Below are positions 1 through 10,849 of a DNA stretch of 64,000 bases, piece after piece. The notes under the pieces are model-generated. The model had not been told where the DNA came from, searched no databases, and saw only the letters and a program-made list of their open reading frames with translations. Each line of letters starts with the position of its first letter. Position 1 is the stretch's first letter. Source of the stretch: Cinnamomum chago (lineage: Eukaryota; Streptophyta; Magnoliopsida; Laurales; Lauraceae); contig CP142452.1 in the NCBI GenBank assembly GCA_038049695.1, positions 35,886,501 through 35,950,500 on the forward strand, written 5' to 3'. Both the position numbers and the translations under genes were made by a program.

Positions 1-63
1 GCTAACTTACCCTCCGCTGTCGAAGCAGGAAGGAGAAGAACCATTGATGTAGGATCATTAGCA

Positions 64-1380
64 ATGCCCAGTATAGAGCTCCATCCACCTCGAGAAGTCC
101 TATGCATTAATCTCGGCCTGAGCTGGATAGACCCAATCATCTCTTACCTCAAAGATGACCAGCTTCCCGAGGACAAAAGTGAGGCTCACCGAATCAGACT
201 CAAAGCAGCCCGGTTCTGGTTGTCTCCCGAAGGTAAGCTTTACAAGAAGTCATTCACAGGCCTATACCTTCAGTGTGTTCATCCGAGCAGAGTCGAAGAC
301 TTCCTCTATGAGATACACGAAGGGATCTGCGAAAGCCATATTGGAGGAAGGTCACTAGCATACCAGGCTATCAGCCAGGGTTACTAGTGGCCGTATATAC
401 AGAAGGACGCGCAAGTATACGCCAAAAAATGTGAGAAATGCCAAAAATTCTCCCATTCCCTCCATCAGTCGGCGCAAGATTTGAGTCCGCTCTCCAGCCC
501 GTGGCCCTTCGCCCAATGGGGACTGGACATCGTGGGACCACTTCACCGAGCTCCGGGGAATAGAAGGTGGTTGATAGTAGCCACCGACTATTCCACCAAG
601 TGGATAAAGGCAGAACCATTGTCTTCCATTACGGAACAGACTCAGAATCTCGTATGGAAAAACATCATTACAAGGTTCGGCATTCCAAGAGCTTTGGTTT
701 CGGACAACGGGACTCAATTTGATTCCAACCTCTTCAAGAATTTCTTTCAAGAGCTCGGCATCAGGAACAACTACTCCACTCCAGCGTACCCGCAGAGCAA
801 TGGCCAAGCAGAAATCTCTAACAAGGTGGTACTCGATGGGCTGAAGAAGGGACCAGACCAAGCTAAAGGAAGGTGGGTAGAGGAGCTTCCAAGCGTCCTG
901 TGGGCCTACAGAACGACTCTGAGGCGCTCCACTTTGGCAACGCCTTTCTCCCTCGCCTATGGGATGGAGGTGGTCATTCCTCTAAAGATCGGCCTCCCGA
1001 CTTTGAGATCCGAACTCTTTGATCAAGGCCAGAATGAAGCAAATCGAGCTCGGGAATTGGACCTGGCCGACGAACGCAGAGAAGCAGCAGCAATCAGGTT
1101 GGCCGCCTATCAGTAGCAGTTCGCCAAAGGCTATAATCGGAAGGTCAGAGAGAGGAAATTCTCAGTTGGTGAGCTGGTTCTGAAGAAAACACTCTCGGGC
1201 GATAAGGATCCAAATCAAGGTAAGCTAGCACCGAATTGGCATGGACCATTCAAAGTGATTTCTACTACCGAACAGATAGCCTATAGGCTTGAAGACTTAG
1301 AAGGCCGACAGTTACCACGACCATGGAACGCGTCGCACCTCAAAAGTTCTATTTCTAATCTGTACCTGAAATTTTCAAGA
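64..1380 (+). pseudogene. Integrase portion of Tat-lineage pol (fossil)
   Basis: The stretch encodes the zinc-binding N-terminus (an HxxxC-type region near 250-470), the catalytic core (about 500-1,000) and the SH3-like C-terminal region (about 1,120-1,350). Recognisable core words are GLDIVGPL, DYSTKWIKAEP, SDNGTQFDS and YPQSNGQAE; the first D, second D and E of the retroviral DDE triad fall in these blocks. Near 1,160-1,330 the words KFSVGELVLKK, GPFKV and WNASHLK are typical of plant gypsy integrase C-termini. Integrase normally inserts the element's cDNA copy into nuclear DNA. The copy is broken and treated as a fossil. Confidence 0.8.
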
Positions 1381-1450
1381 TCAATGAAAGCAATCTTCAT
1401 TTTATTGTCATTAGAATTTGGTTGCGACTATCGGCAGTTCGGCGACAATG

Positions 1451-1750
1451 CCACTGATGAGATTGCCTTCGGGTCGGTATATATACCACTCAAGCATGAA
1501 GCCATTATGGCCACTGATGAGATTGCGTTCAGGTCTATATATATGCCACCCAGGCATGAAACCATTACGGCCACTGATGAGATTGCCTTCGGGTCGGTAT
1601 ATATACCACCTAGGCATGAAGCCATTACAGCCACTGATGAGATTGCCTTCGGGTCGGTATATATACCACCCAAGCATGAAGCCATTTCGGCCATCGAGAC
1701 TGCCCTGAGGTCAGTACATTTCACACAGGCACAAATCCATTTCGGCCAAA
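1451..1750 (+). repeat. 60-bp tandem repeat downstream of integrase
   Basis: Four near-identical units start at 1,451, 1,511, 1,571 and 1,631, an exact 60-bp period, and a fifth degenerate unit follows from 1,691. Each unit contains ccactgatgagattgcc and a palindromic ggtatatatacc core. Because 60 is divisible by three, every frame stays open through it. It lies between pol and the antisense ORF of the Tat element. Confidence 0.9.
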
Positions 1751-1767
1751 AAGGCCCCTCAGGTTGA

Positions 1768-2266
1768 TACATACGGGAGTCTTCCACTCAAAACGGTGTT
1801 CTAAAAGCCAGTGTATCACAAAATCAACCCTGGTTACGCACCAAACGCGTTGTGAATGGTACTAATATTACAGCTTAGCAAAAAAAAAAAAAAAAGGGAA
1901 AGACGCTGGGAGCCGTGAGAAATGAAGTGGTGGAACCGTGTCGAGCATAAGTGGCAGTGGAAGGGGATGTTACTATCTCAACCAAGTGTTTCAGCTCAGC
2001 CATACCCTCCAGTCCGGATCATAGACCAAGCCGAACTCAAACACTTGTGTGAAAAGCAATAAAAGCAAAGCAAAAAAAAAATAAAAAATAAAAAAGAAGA
2101 GAAGTTTAGTGAGGCAAAAATTCAATTGTATTGATATATTGGATATTACAATTGAGTCATTGCATCGGGAATTCCTTAACAAAAAAAAAAGATGGAAAAT
2201 ACATTATTGTATAACTAGTAGAGGCCTTCAAGAGTCGGGAGCAGGGGCGTTGGCGTCGACCTTAGG
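1768..2266. other. Spacer of Tat element, no gene seen
   Basis: AT-rich spacer between the 60-bp repeat and the antisense ORF. It contains A-runs near 1,880, 2,070 and 2,185. No coding or RNA feature was recognised. Confidence 0.5.
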
Positions 2267-4480
2267 CTAGGTCACGGGCTCTGTGATGACGTTAACTTTG
2301 GGAGTCGACGGGCCGGGGAAGTTCTGGGGATTCACGAAGGACGGGTGGTCCTCCGTAATCCCCACCTCTTTTAGTGCAGCGCGCCACGCCTTCTCCCAAG
2401 CTTTATTCCTCACCCGAAGCACCTTAGCCTTGTAATGAGACGTCGCCTGCTTTACTGCGTCTGTAAAAATGGCGTCGCCTTCAGCTTGAGCTTTGGCTTC
2501 GGCCTTGGTCGTTCTATACGTCTCGGCCCGTAGGTCATCCTTCAGCTTTTCTACTGAGGCTTCGAGTTCGGCAATTTTATTTTTCCCCGCCTCAGCCTCG
2601 GCCCTTGCATCCCCGAGCTCGGCCTCAAGCTCGCCCTTCAGCGCCTCCAGATTATTTGCCTTCTGGGTGCTGGCCTCCAGAGCTTCTTCAAGTTTTTTCT
2701 TCTCCTTATCAAGCTCGGCGATCAAGGGTCTCTGCTTATTGAATCTGTCGATGACCACCATCGACTTCTGCAGCGTCTGTTGAAAGGCAAAGAAGCAACA
2801 ATCAGCCGAGATGGAACACTTCGTAAAAAAAAAAAGGGGGAATTGATTGAAAAGTTTGGAAACTTGAAAACTCACCTGGAGGCTAGACTGCAGCCGCAAC
2901 GCCAACAGCTTCGGGTCACTGTACCTCTCATAGTGCTCCATGTCCGCCGGCAGGGCACACGCTTTGTCGAGCGTCTCGAGAACGAGAGAGTTGGGCCTCT
3001 TGTGGATGGTGTCTTCGGCTATTATAGCTCGCCCGTGGCAAGGACGAAGCTCATCCCCCAGGGAGCTGGCGGCAATGCTGCGCTTGAGCTCGCCCCCTCC
3101 TCTCTCGGTCTCTTCCTCGAGACGCTCCCACCTCGTCCCGCTTCGGTTGAGGACGGCCGAGTTTCTGGATGTGCGCTTGAACGAAGGCCTCCTCTCCCTC
3201 ATCAGCCGGGACCGTGATGGGCTCGTAAGCAGAGATCTCAGTGGCCTTCGAGACCATAGGCGGAGAGGAATCAGGGGCTTCATCCCCAAACGCCAGGGCC
3301 TTCAAGTCAGAGAACACCGGAATGCGCGGCATCTCTTCTGTCGAACTTGGAGAAGAGCGGCGGGGTCGTCTTATGAGAGGAGTCCCGCTAGACTCCGGCT
3401 CGGGGGTTGAAGCTTAGGTGCCGGATGCAACCCTGCTGGTGATCTCGGGCGCTATCCGAGAAGGACCTGCTTCGGCCTCGGGCTCGCTTCTCTCCAGACT
3501 CTCTCACAGTGGCTATTGAGGGTCTTCGGCTCTTTTGTAGTAGCCGCGGTACCTAGGCTCATAGCCCAAAAGCGCCCAGGCCGCTCTGTCTGAGAACTCC
3601 GTGCACCTTGAGATCTTCTGATGCCAGGCCTCGTTCTTCTTCCAGCCGACCTGCCTGGCGAACTGCTTCCTCTCCCGAGAAGCTGCATGGTCAAGAAAAG
3701 CATCAGTTCGGGAAAATAAAAGAAACAAGACGAAAGCAGAACCATAAAATATGATATTTACTTGGAACGGCCCCGAGGCGACGAGGGACTCCATATGCTC
3801 TGTCCTCTCCCCCAGTTGCCCGAGACGCACAAAAGGTCGTCTCCCGCATACTTGTTGGAGTCTTCGAGTGCCATGACGAAACTTTTTCGGTGGGGCTTGA
3901 CTCGGAGGTAATAAGTGTCCTCCCGAGACTTACAGATATCATAGACGTCCTCGATGTCGTAGACATCGAGGTCGATATCTAGGTGCCTGTTGAGCGCAGC
4001 CGTGCCCATAATGATCTTGTAGCCATTGGGCACCAGCTGGCAGGGGGTGATGGACCGGGCGCTAAGGCAAGCCCTAAGCAGAGGATCTAAGGGAAACCTA
4101 ACCCCCCCCCCCCCTCTATGATTGCTACAAGAAGGATGGGCATCCAGCCATCAGAGTACGAGCGGCTCACATGATCCACGGGATCCGCCCGCCCGACGAA
4201 GACGTCGTCCGATATTCCGTACGCTGACCTAAACCCCTCTATGGCTACTACGCTCTCTAACCAGTGGCTATATACCCCCATGTCTGATAAAAAAAAAAGA
4301 GAAGGGGAAGAGGAAGAACCAAAGGGAAAGCAATAAAGAACTAAGACTTGGGAGGACTTACTGACACGAAAGACCTAGAACGGAGACGGTCTCTGCTGTG
4401 AGTGCGTTGCACGTTGCTGAAGGCTCTGTTCTGGAATTCTTGGAAACGCTCTTTCGAAAATGAGAAGTAAGAAGGGGGAA
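2267..4480 (-). pseudogene. Antisense ORF of Tat element, putative gypsy-type transposon protein (fossil)
   Basis: Several minus-strand coding stretches lie here. The upstream one (about 3,760-4,280) has FRSAYGISDDVFVG, VSRSYSDGW and YLRVKPHRKSFVMALEDSNK, which resemble the N-terminal domain of the plant family 'putative gypsy type transposon' (PF04195). The downstream one (about 2,267-3,000) is strongly coiled-coil, rich in Glu, Lys and Ala (for example ELDKEKKKLEEALEAS), and ends with a conserved-looking KAWRAALKEVGI tail. The function of these antisense proteins is not known. Family membership is inferred from remembered motifs. The copy appears interrupted and is treated as a fossil. Confidence 0.6.
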
Positions 4481-4497
4481 GAAAGAGAAGATACAAC

Positions 4498-4507
4498 TAT
4501 TTATAAA
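4498..4507 (-). promoter_or_regulatory. Probable TATA box of the antisense ORF
   Basis: On the minus strand the sequence reads ttataaata, followed by a pyrimidine-rich leader (cttctctttcttccccc) before the antisense coding region. This is the layout of a plant RNA polymerase II promoter. No transcript evidence is available here. Confidence 0.4.
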
Positions 4508-4814
4508 AAGGAAGCGCCCATTGATGGCGCCATTTCCGAAACTCAAAAATGTCGCTTCAAAAGGCTGCACACGCACCTTGCGTGACAGCGTGGCGAACCA
4601 AATGACGACGCGTGTCATCGACGGTTTATCTCCCGCAATAATTAGGGCATGGCATTTACTGGCATTTACTACCCCCGGCGTGCGGAGAGAAGTTGGACAA
4701 AGGCCACGTGTCGACAGCTGACGTCAGGGCGGAAATCTCAGGTGGTTTTTCGTGATTATAGTTCCCAACCTCAAGGAATCCAGGATCCCAAGAAGTCGGA
4801 AGCTAGGGGCAATT

Positions 4815-5080
4815 GTGTGGGGCAATTCTTAATGTGCAAGTTAGCCCAGCAATAACGCCAGCTCTTATGCTCCATCCCGACCATGCGCATTTCGGCTTGG
4901 ACGCTTATGTGCTTGCCGAGACCAGCACTGATCGCTGCGATCTCGGCCGTATGCCTCATCTTGAATCGCGCACCTTGGCTGCAGCGGATGACAGACTGCC
5001 AACCGAGACAGGCGTAAATGCATTACAAATTAACGAAAGTCGGAATACTAATCTTCCCTCACTTTATGGCATGAGTTCTT
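4815..5080 (+). repeat. Start of the 3' LTR of the Tat element
   Basis: A purine-rich stretch (aagaagtcggaagctagggg) is followed by tgtggggcaattc, the usual polypurine-tract and LTR start of Tat elements. The sequence then becomes GC-richer than its surroundings (dinucleotides and words such as ccgagac, ctcggcc). No convincing LTR end or TATA box follows, so the LTR is probably truncated and 5,080 is approximate. Confidence 0.45.
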
Positions 5081-5930
5081 AAGAATATCCAAGTTGAGGA
5101 TTTCTTAGACTTATTGTCTCTTAACGAGAGATAGAGATTGTCTCTTAATGAATGAATGAGAGAGAGAGAGAGAGTTGTTGTGGAAGAGAGTTGGATCCAT
5201 GGTGTTGGGTGGAGATGATACTCCGTGGAAGCCGCCGTATGAATTCACATCCTTCAGAATCTAAGCAGAGATAGGTGCTACATACGGTCATCAACATGAA
5301 AATAAGCCTTCGTTGCCTCACCATTTCTATTTCTATAACATGTCACAACCTATCCACATGCAGATTTAAGAGAGAGAGAGAGAGAGAGATTTCTCTTGTA
5401 GGGAGGAAATCCATTGCATCAAGAAACTAATTTGATGCGGTGAGGGATACGATTTCAACAACCTTTTGATACCCTCCAAAGTCGTTTAAAGGCATAGCTG
5501 GCCAATATCTGACTTGCCGGCACGACCTGTATCAATCTGAGCATTAAAGAGGCCAGCATCATTTACTTCTACATATAAAGAATTAAGTAAACACTTGCTT
5601 ATCATGTGATGAATTATTCTTGGAAAGAATTTTGTACAGAGGGATAATATAAATATGAATTGATAACTAATGAATGAAGCGGAGCATTTTTTAAGCAAGG
5701 TAGAAGGATCCAATTAGAGTGGGTGTCACCCCCCCCCCCCCCCCCCCCCTCCCAAGCAGGGTAGAAGGATCCAATTAGAGTGGGTGTCACCACCACCACC
5801 ACCCCCCCCCCCCCCGCCCCCAAAAACAAACGCAGGAGCAACAATTCATACAATCAGTGTAGATGGTCACCAATATAACATATAATAATGTCAGAGCTAA
5901 TACAAGTTATAGAAAGATATTTACTCATAT
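5081..5930. other. Low-complexity DNA with microsatellites and a 59-bp duplication
   Basis: No gene seen. The stretch holds (ag)n runs near 5,155-5,175 and 5,368-5,390. A roughly 60-bp tandem duplication (units starting near 5,693 and 5,754; shared core gtagaaggatccaattagag) has each copy ending in a long poly-C run, the second through (cca)n. The poly-C tracts are prone to length and assembly error. Confidence 0.7.
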
Positions 5931-6994
5931 AAGGTTTAATTACAAAATGAGTTAGAGTCCTTGCAAGAGGTCTAGGGTTCAAGGATTGGTACCACCCTCT
6001 TCATCTTAAAATGAGTTAGAGTCTTACTAAGGGTCCAAAACTCCCAATGGTGGCCTACGAAAGATCATCTAATACTCATTATAACCGGGATGAGAAGCGA
6101 TGCACTCAAGGGCTAGACAAATGACATCACATTGATGTCCGCACTCCACTCATGAATCCCCTCCTTTGACAGACCCTCTAAGGCCGCCTCAGCCTCCTAC
6201 TAAACGAGGCCCTGATACCTGAGCACCAAATGCAACATCGTCATATTACAGTAATCTGGCAGGTAAATAAATATAAATAAATAGATGATATGGATCATAA
6301 CTAAATAGAGATAATCATAGATCATGTGACTAACAATAAACAGAAGACTAGGCATAAAGCATGAATAAATAACAACCTGACGAATCATATGAAGACAGAA
6401 TATCTATCTACACACTTAAACAACGTGGCACTACACATAGGCTATTATAATAAATGCAACCCAGGCGAACTCGGTCAGAATGAATGCAACCAAGGCGAAC
6501 CCAGTAACCTAGACAAAGCTAGTGTGGTGGTGTACGCCCACCTCCAGATCCGCAGATGGTAAATACATATGTATGCATAACCCTACCCATGGGAAGGTGT
6601 CCTAAATCGTTGGGGGCTAAATCGGCATAGTGGTGCCCGACTCACATGAAACATAAATCTTATAAAGATTACTTGCCTTAGCCCAAATGTCAACACAAAA
6701 ACCTCCTCAAGAATCCCACTCTACAGCTGAACCAATATCTACAAAAAGCCCCAAGAAATCCACTTCAAAATCACAATTTTTTACAACCAAAACCCCCATT
6801 TCAAAAATGGATTTGCATGTTAGGAAAACAAGCTCTTTATGAGCTAAAAGAACTCCATTGAATAGAAGAAGAAAAACCCTTACCTAAGCTTGCTAAACAA
6901 GAAACAAGGAGGAAGAAGAACAAGTTGTCCAGCTGAAATCCCCAAATTAATGGGTGCAATCGAAAGCTTGGAAGGAGAGGAAGAAGATGGTGTG
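5931..6994 (+). repeat. LTR fragment of the 'tgtcacgcccc' family
   Basis: Blocks match the solo LTR at 26,459-29,905: a 'cctgagcaccaaa...ctggcaggta' block near 6,218-6,265, a 'catagtggtgcccgactca' block near 6,615-6,645, and a 'cttgcctta' block near 6,672. The order is the same as in that LTR, so this is a diverged, end-trimmed copy in the same orientation. It abuts another LTR fragment at about 6,995. It is broken and old. Confidence 0.5.
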
Positions 6995-8460
6995 ATCAAA
7001 CTTGTCATAAAATGGGTCATTAACTACATTAAGTGGTCGCCAAGGCGCTTGAAGAGTCGGGGCCGTGCTGCGTCTTTTGGAATTCTTCTTGCGATGATTG
7101 CTGATAGATCTCCATGCTCCTCGATGTCGGATGACTATGCAATTTCAGACATTGGTTGCTATCAATGGGCCGGTGCCATCTGTCCTATCGATTTCTCGAT
7201 CAATCGGGCAGAAAGTGTGCTTTCTTGGTCGGCCGGTTGGTGATGTCGAAGCGATCGATAACGATTCCATACTTTTGATGGCGGATCCATGATGTTGACG
7301 AAGATCGACGGATTTCGTGTCTTGAAAATCAGATTCTTGAAAAACCACAGGGGCCGGACATCTCGAAATGCGAAAAGGGACCAAAAAACGGTCTTTCGGC
7401 GAAATCCGGCGACTCAAATCTCCGGGGTCGCCGACGACCATGGTGCAGGGTTGCCGGCGACCATGGGGACTTTTGTCCCTTTTAGTCGCCAGTTATCAGT
7501 CATTTCCCGGTTTTTTCTGATTCTTTTTTCTTCATTATTTTTTTTACATTTTTATACATATTTTGGCCTAATTTCCCTACAGAAGACTTGACGAGAAGCC
7601 TTGCATATTAGAGCACAAAGTTTCCGATTTTCCGAGAAAGCCGAAGATTTTGTCACATAGAATTGTCGATTTGCCGTCAGAAGCCAAAACTAGGTCAAAC
7701 TATGTAGGAATGACCTGAAATTTGAGGTGAAGCCTCCTAAGCAATAAATAAGGCCAACCATAGGCTTTTGTTTGAGTTTGAATCCGTGTGAGGTCTTGTC
7801 GCCAGTAGACTTGATTTTATCGTGAGGAATGTACTGTGCTTTGATGTACTGTCAATCGATGTCCGATTGACCTAGAATTTGACATGGCGCCTATTGGAGT
7901 CATTTTAAGACGATCCATTAGCTCCTATTTAGAAATCGTGGTCCTAGAGAGCTCCGCCACCGAGAGGCCTAATTTGGCTTCCAAGAGTCAAAGTTTGGTA
8001 AAATGTCGTCGAAATGACCTGAAACTTGACATATAACCCTTTGGAAGCATTTTGAAGTCACTCATGTGCTCTGTGTGATGAGTGATGGCCTCGGTGGTTC
8101 TCGCAGCCAAGAGGCTTGATTTTATTGCTCGAGGGTTGATGTGGGGTCGAACATTGTCATTTTGACCCGAAACTTGACATTGAGCCTTTTGGAGGTATTT
8201 TGAGACCATCCATAGGCTCAGATCGATGATCCGATGTCTTCAACGCTTTCATCGCAAGGAACTCCTAATCAGCTGCTGGAAGAGTGAAGCTAGGCAAAAT
8301 AATGTTGAAATGGCCCGAAACTTCATGTGTACTCTTCTTATGGCTGTTTTGAAGGATCTTGCAGTTTTTGTTCGATTCTGACAAGATTTGATACTTGAAG
8401 TAGCTTTGCCTGTTTGTGGTAAAATGCGGCTTCATGTAGCTTCTTGATGTCGAAGAGGCA
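6995..8460 (-). repeat. Truncated LTR, same family as 11,739-17,115
   Basis: From 'tcataaaatgggtcattaac' to the end at 8,460 this aligns by eye with 12,775-14,297 and 16,290-17,115. The right terminus 'gaagaggca' reads TGCCTC on the minus strand, matching TGTCTC at 14,297, so the LTR is on the minus strand with its 5' end at 8,460. About 1 kb of the left part seen in the other copies is missing. No partner LTR was found. Confidence 0.6.
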
Positions 8461-9446
8461 AAGTGATATTTTTTTGTGTCAACAACAAGTTTCTCTTATT
8501 TAATGTATTTGAAAATTCAAAATTAGACAATTCAATTTTTCACAATTTTCTTCCAACATCTGGGATCCACTTTCTTCCAATAATTGGAGATACGAGTAGC
8601 ACCAGTTCACCCCTGCAAAAGAAATTGTCAATTTATATAGAAAAAGGAACAAATATAATGCATTTTAAGTAAATAATTTCAGAAACAATTATTAAAACAA
8701 TTATTGGCTATCATTGATTCTTTTGCAAATGCCCACAATGATTCTAAGCATTCCGTATATTTGAAGGCGAAAATAAGGAATCAAATAATATTTCCAATAA
8801 GACAAATAACACCCAAATTATTCATCTATGTTAAATTATTAAATACATGAACTTTTAATATCGTCAATGCAAAACCAATAAAAGTACAAAAAGCTTCACC
8901 CTTCGCCTTAGTAAAAGAAAAATAGCCCTCCATTGTCTTCAACATCAGCATCTCCATGGATATAGCATTATTGATCTACGATGTTGTAGGAGGAAGAAGC
9001 CAAGGAAGAGGGGGTAGCATAGCTGTGGATTTCATTTCAGATACCTTTTCGGTTTGGCCTCCAAATGAAAAATTCCTGCCGATTTGGAAATTTCGGTGAA
9101 ACTTTTCGGGATTATCTTTCTGAAAAATATAAAAAACTATAAATATTTATATATATATATGCATAGAAAATAAGACTAATATTAGAATTAAGAACATGAG
9201 TCCATACATCTAATCAAATAGTAACATGACATGCATTATATAAATAAATAAAATAAACTAATAAATGTCTAATTTTCAACACAAAACATCGAGATAAATG
9301 TCATTCAAAACTGATTATATTAATAAAACTTAGCAACCATACTATCTAAAGCTTCAAAATATTCATCACAAGTCACAACCATGGAGTTCAAAATTACTAC
9401 ACCCCTCAACAAAAAGTCAAAAGTTCTCTCAAATGCTAAAGTCATA
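8461..9446. other. AT-rich DNA without a recognised gene
   Basis: No gene seen. AT-rich sequence with a (ta)n run near 9,150-9,160. It may be the body of the hAT remnant whose coding tail lies immediately to the right, but no transposase motif was recognised here. Confidence 0.4.
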
Positions 9447-9653
9447 TCAACTATCAACATTGTCATTATTTCCATCACCATCCTCATTTGCAACATTCAC
9501 TTGATTTCCCTCATCAAACTCCGTAACATCCCCATTTATGCAACCAACCTCCACATTCGCCCAATCTTGAACTTCCCCACTAATCATTAGGTCTGGTTCC
9601 TCAAAGACCCAATTTGCCAAAATATCAATGTTCTCTAAACTAATAGGGTTCGT
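9447..9653 (-). pseudogene. hAT transposase C-terminal tail (remnant)
   Basis: The minus strand reads TNPISLENIDILANWV, then FEEPDLMISGEVQDW and an Asp/Asn-rich end (NEDGDGNNDNVDS) before a TGA stop at 9,447-9,449. The pattern 'NPI.LE.ID...W..EE' followed by an acidic end is typical of the last residues of plant hAT transposases, just after the dimerisation domain. No dimerisation domain or ends of the transposon could be recognised, so this is a short relic. The call rests on motif memory and would change if a database search found another family. Confidence 0.4.
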
Positions 9654-9684
9654 AGCGTTTTTTTCTCAGTTCTTTTAATCATGG

Positions 9685-9845
9685 TTTAAAATTTCGGCCG
9701 ATACGTATTCGTATCTCCCCCACCGCGATGATATCTCACTATTATACCAGTCTTCGTATCGTCACATGCAATATAGCCATTTTCTCAGTTAAATATCGGT
9801 CATATCGGTTGTAACGGCCGATATGGGACCGGTATGGACCAATAC
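9685..9845. repeat. Cluster of ccgata/tatcgg words
   Basis: The words ccgatacg, tcgtatc, tatcggtcatatcgg and gccgatatggg recur within 160 bp, giving many overlapping short inverted repeats. Similar words (gtatcggaccgatacg) occur at 60,210-60,245. The origin is unknown. Confidence 0.5.
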
Positions 9846-9919
9846 GGACAAAATTTGGGGGGGAAATGGGAAAAATGGAAGATGAAGGAGATGATAAAGA
9901 AAAGGAAAGAAGAAAATAA

Positions 9920-10065
9920 CTCTTCCCCTCCTTTTTTTTCTCTTTTCCTTTCCTTTTTCTTCTTCCTCTTCTCTTGCCCTCCTTTTCTCTTCTCCTTTCT
10001 TTTTTCTTCCTCCTCTCCTTCTCTTCTTTCCCTTTCTTCCTCTCTTTCTCTGTTTCCCTCACCCC
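9920..10065. repeat. Polypyrimidine tract
   Basis: About 145 bp consisting almost only of C and T on the plus strand. Apparent Lys/Glu/Arg-rich reading frames on the minus strand are composition artefacts. Confidence 0.9.
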
Positions 10066-10588
10066 ACTCCCATTTATGTTGGCACAAATCAGTGAAACCA
10101 CAAAATGACCAAACCCTTTTTAGGGTTTTTGGTCTTTGTTTGACTCCCAAGTCCCATGGCCATGTGACTCTTCCACTACTCCACATAATAAGCCTCTCTT
10201 AAATGGCTCACATTTTTAACTATAATCATGCCTCCTCTTAAATGGTCCTCATAAATTTTATAATTTATGAATCCAAACCATTAATGCCCTCTCTAAAAGC
10301 CAAACTATTAAATGCCCCCTTTTAATTGCTCCACTCAAAATAAATCCCCCTCTTACATGGTCCTTCAATAAATTTTAATTAAATAATGATTTGGCCCAAG
10401 TCACATTGATTACTCATAAACATCAAAATAAAATATTTAAAAAATTCAAGTAAATATCAAAACCTTTTTATTTTACTAGTACCCTTCTAATACGATATAT
10501 TAATGAACATTTTTAAATCATTGAAAATAAACGCCCTTCTCTTAAATATAAGAAGTTTTTTTTTTTAAGTGATTGGATTTGGGGCTTT

Positions 10589-10717
10589 TTTTTCATTTTT
10601 GCTTACTTGGGTCAGTGGCCAAGTTGGAGAGGAGTAAAGCCACCCACTAGGGATCGATCCTTGGTGGGTGGGATGGGAGTGGGAGCCTTTATTACTAGGT
10701 CATCCCTAAGTTTCTTA
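10589..10717 (-). mobile_element. tRNA-type SINE with 13-bp target duplication
   Basis: A 129-bp segment is flanked by the perfect direct repeat gatttggggcttt at 10,576-10,588 and 10,718-10,730. Read on the minus strand it ends in an A-rich tail (aaaaatgaaaaaaaa) directly before the duplication, as expected for target-primed insertion. It holds a box-B-like ggatcgatcccta and, about 40 bp upstream, a box-A-like tgacctagtaa. Both boxes are imperfect and the B box is palindromic, so the strand rests mainly on the A-tail. Confidence 0.6.
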
Positions 10718-10849
10718 GATTTGGGGCTTTAGTTGAGCACTACTATAAGGATGAACCAAGGATAAAATACTAAAATTAATATATTCATCAGTTTCAGAAA
10801 AAGAAAAAAAAAACAACGAGACAGAATGTCGTGACTTAGGCAGACCGAT

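Larger units (their letters stand above)
1..5080 (+). mobile_element. Ty3/gypsy element, Tat lineage, 3' half (fossil)
   Basis: The window opens inside this element, so its 5' LTR, gag, protease and reverse transcriptase lie to the left. The visible parts, in order, are integrase (about 64-1,380), a 60-bp tandem repeat (1,451-1,750), an AT-rich spacer, a long antisense coding region (about 2,267-4,480) and the beginning of a 3' LTR (from about 4,815). An antisense ORF between pol and the 3' LTR is a known trait of Tat-lineage elements such as Retand and Grande. The element is broken, with several breaks in the visible part. The right edge is uncertain because no clear LTR end or target duplication was found. 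Confidence 0.75.

Noticed and set aside
1411-1767. Repeat-containing frames on both strands at 1,411-1,787
   Set aside because: The 60-bp tandem repeat is a multiple of three, so all frames stay open. No coding signal distinguishes one.
9742-10202. Long overlapping frames on both strands rich in Lys/Glu/Arg or Ser/Phe/Pro
   Set aside because: They are translations of a polypyrimidine tract; composition alone explains them.
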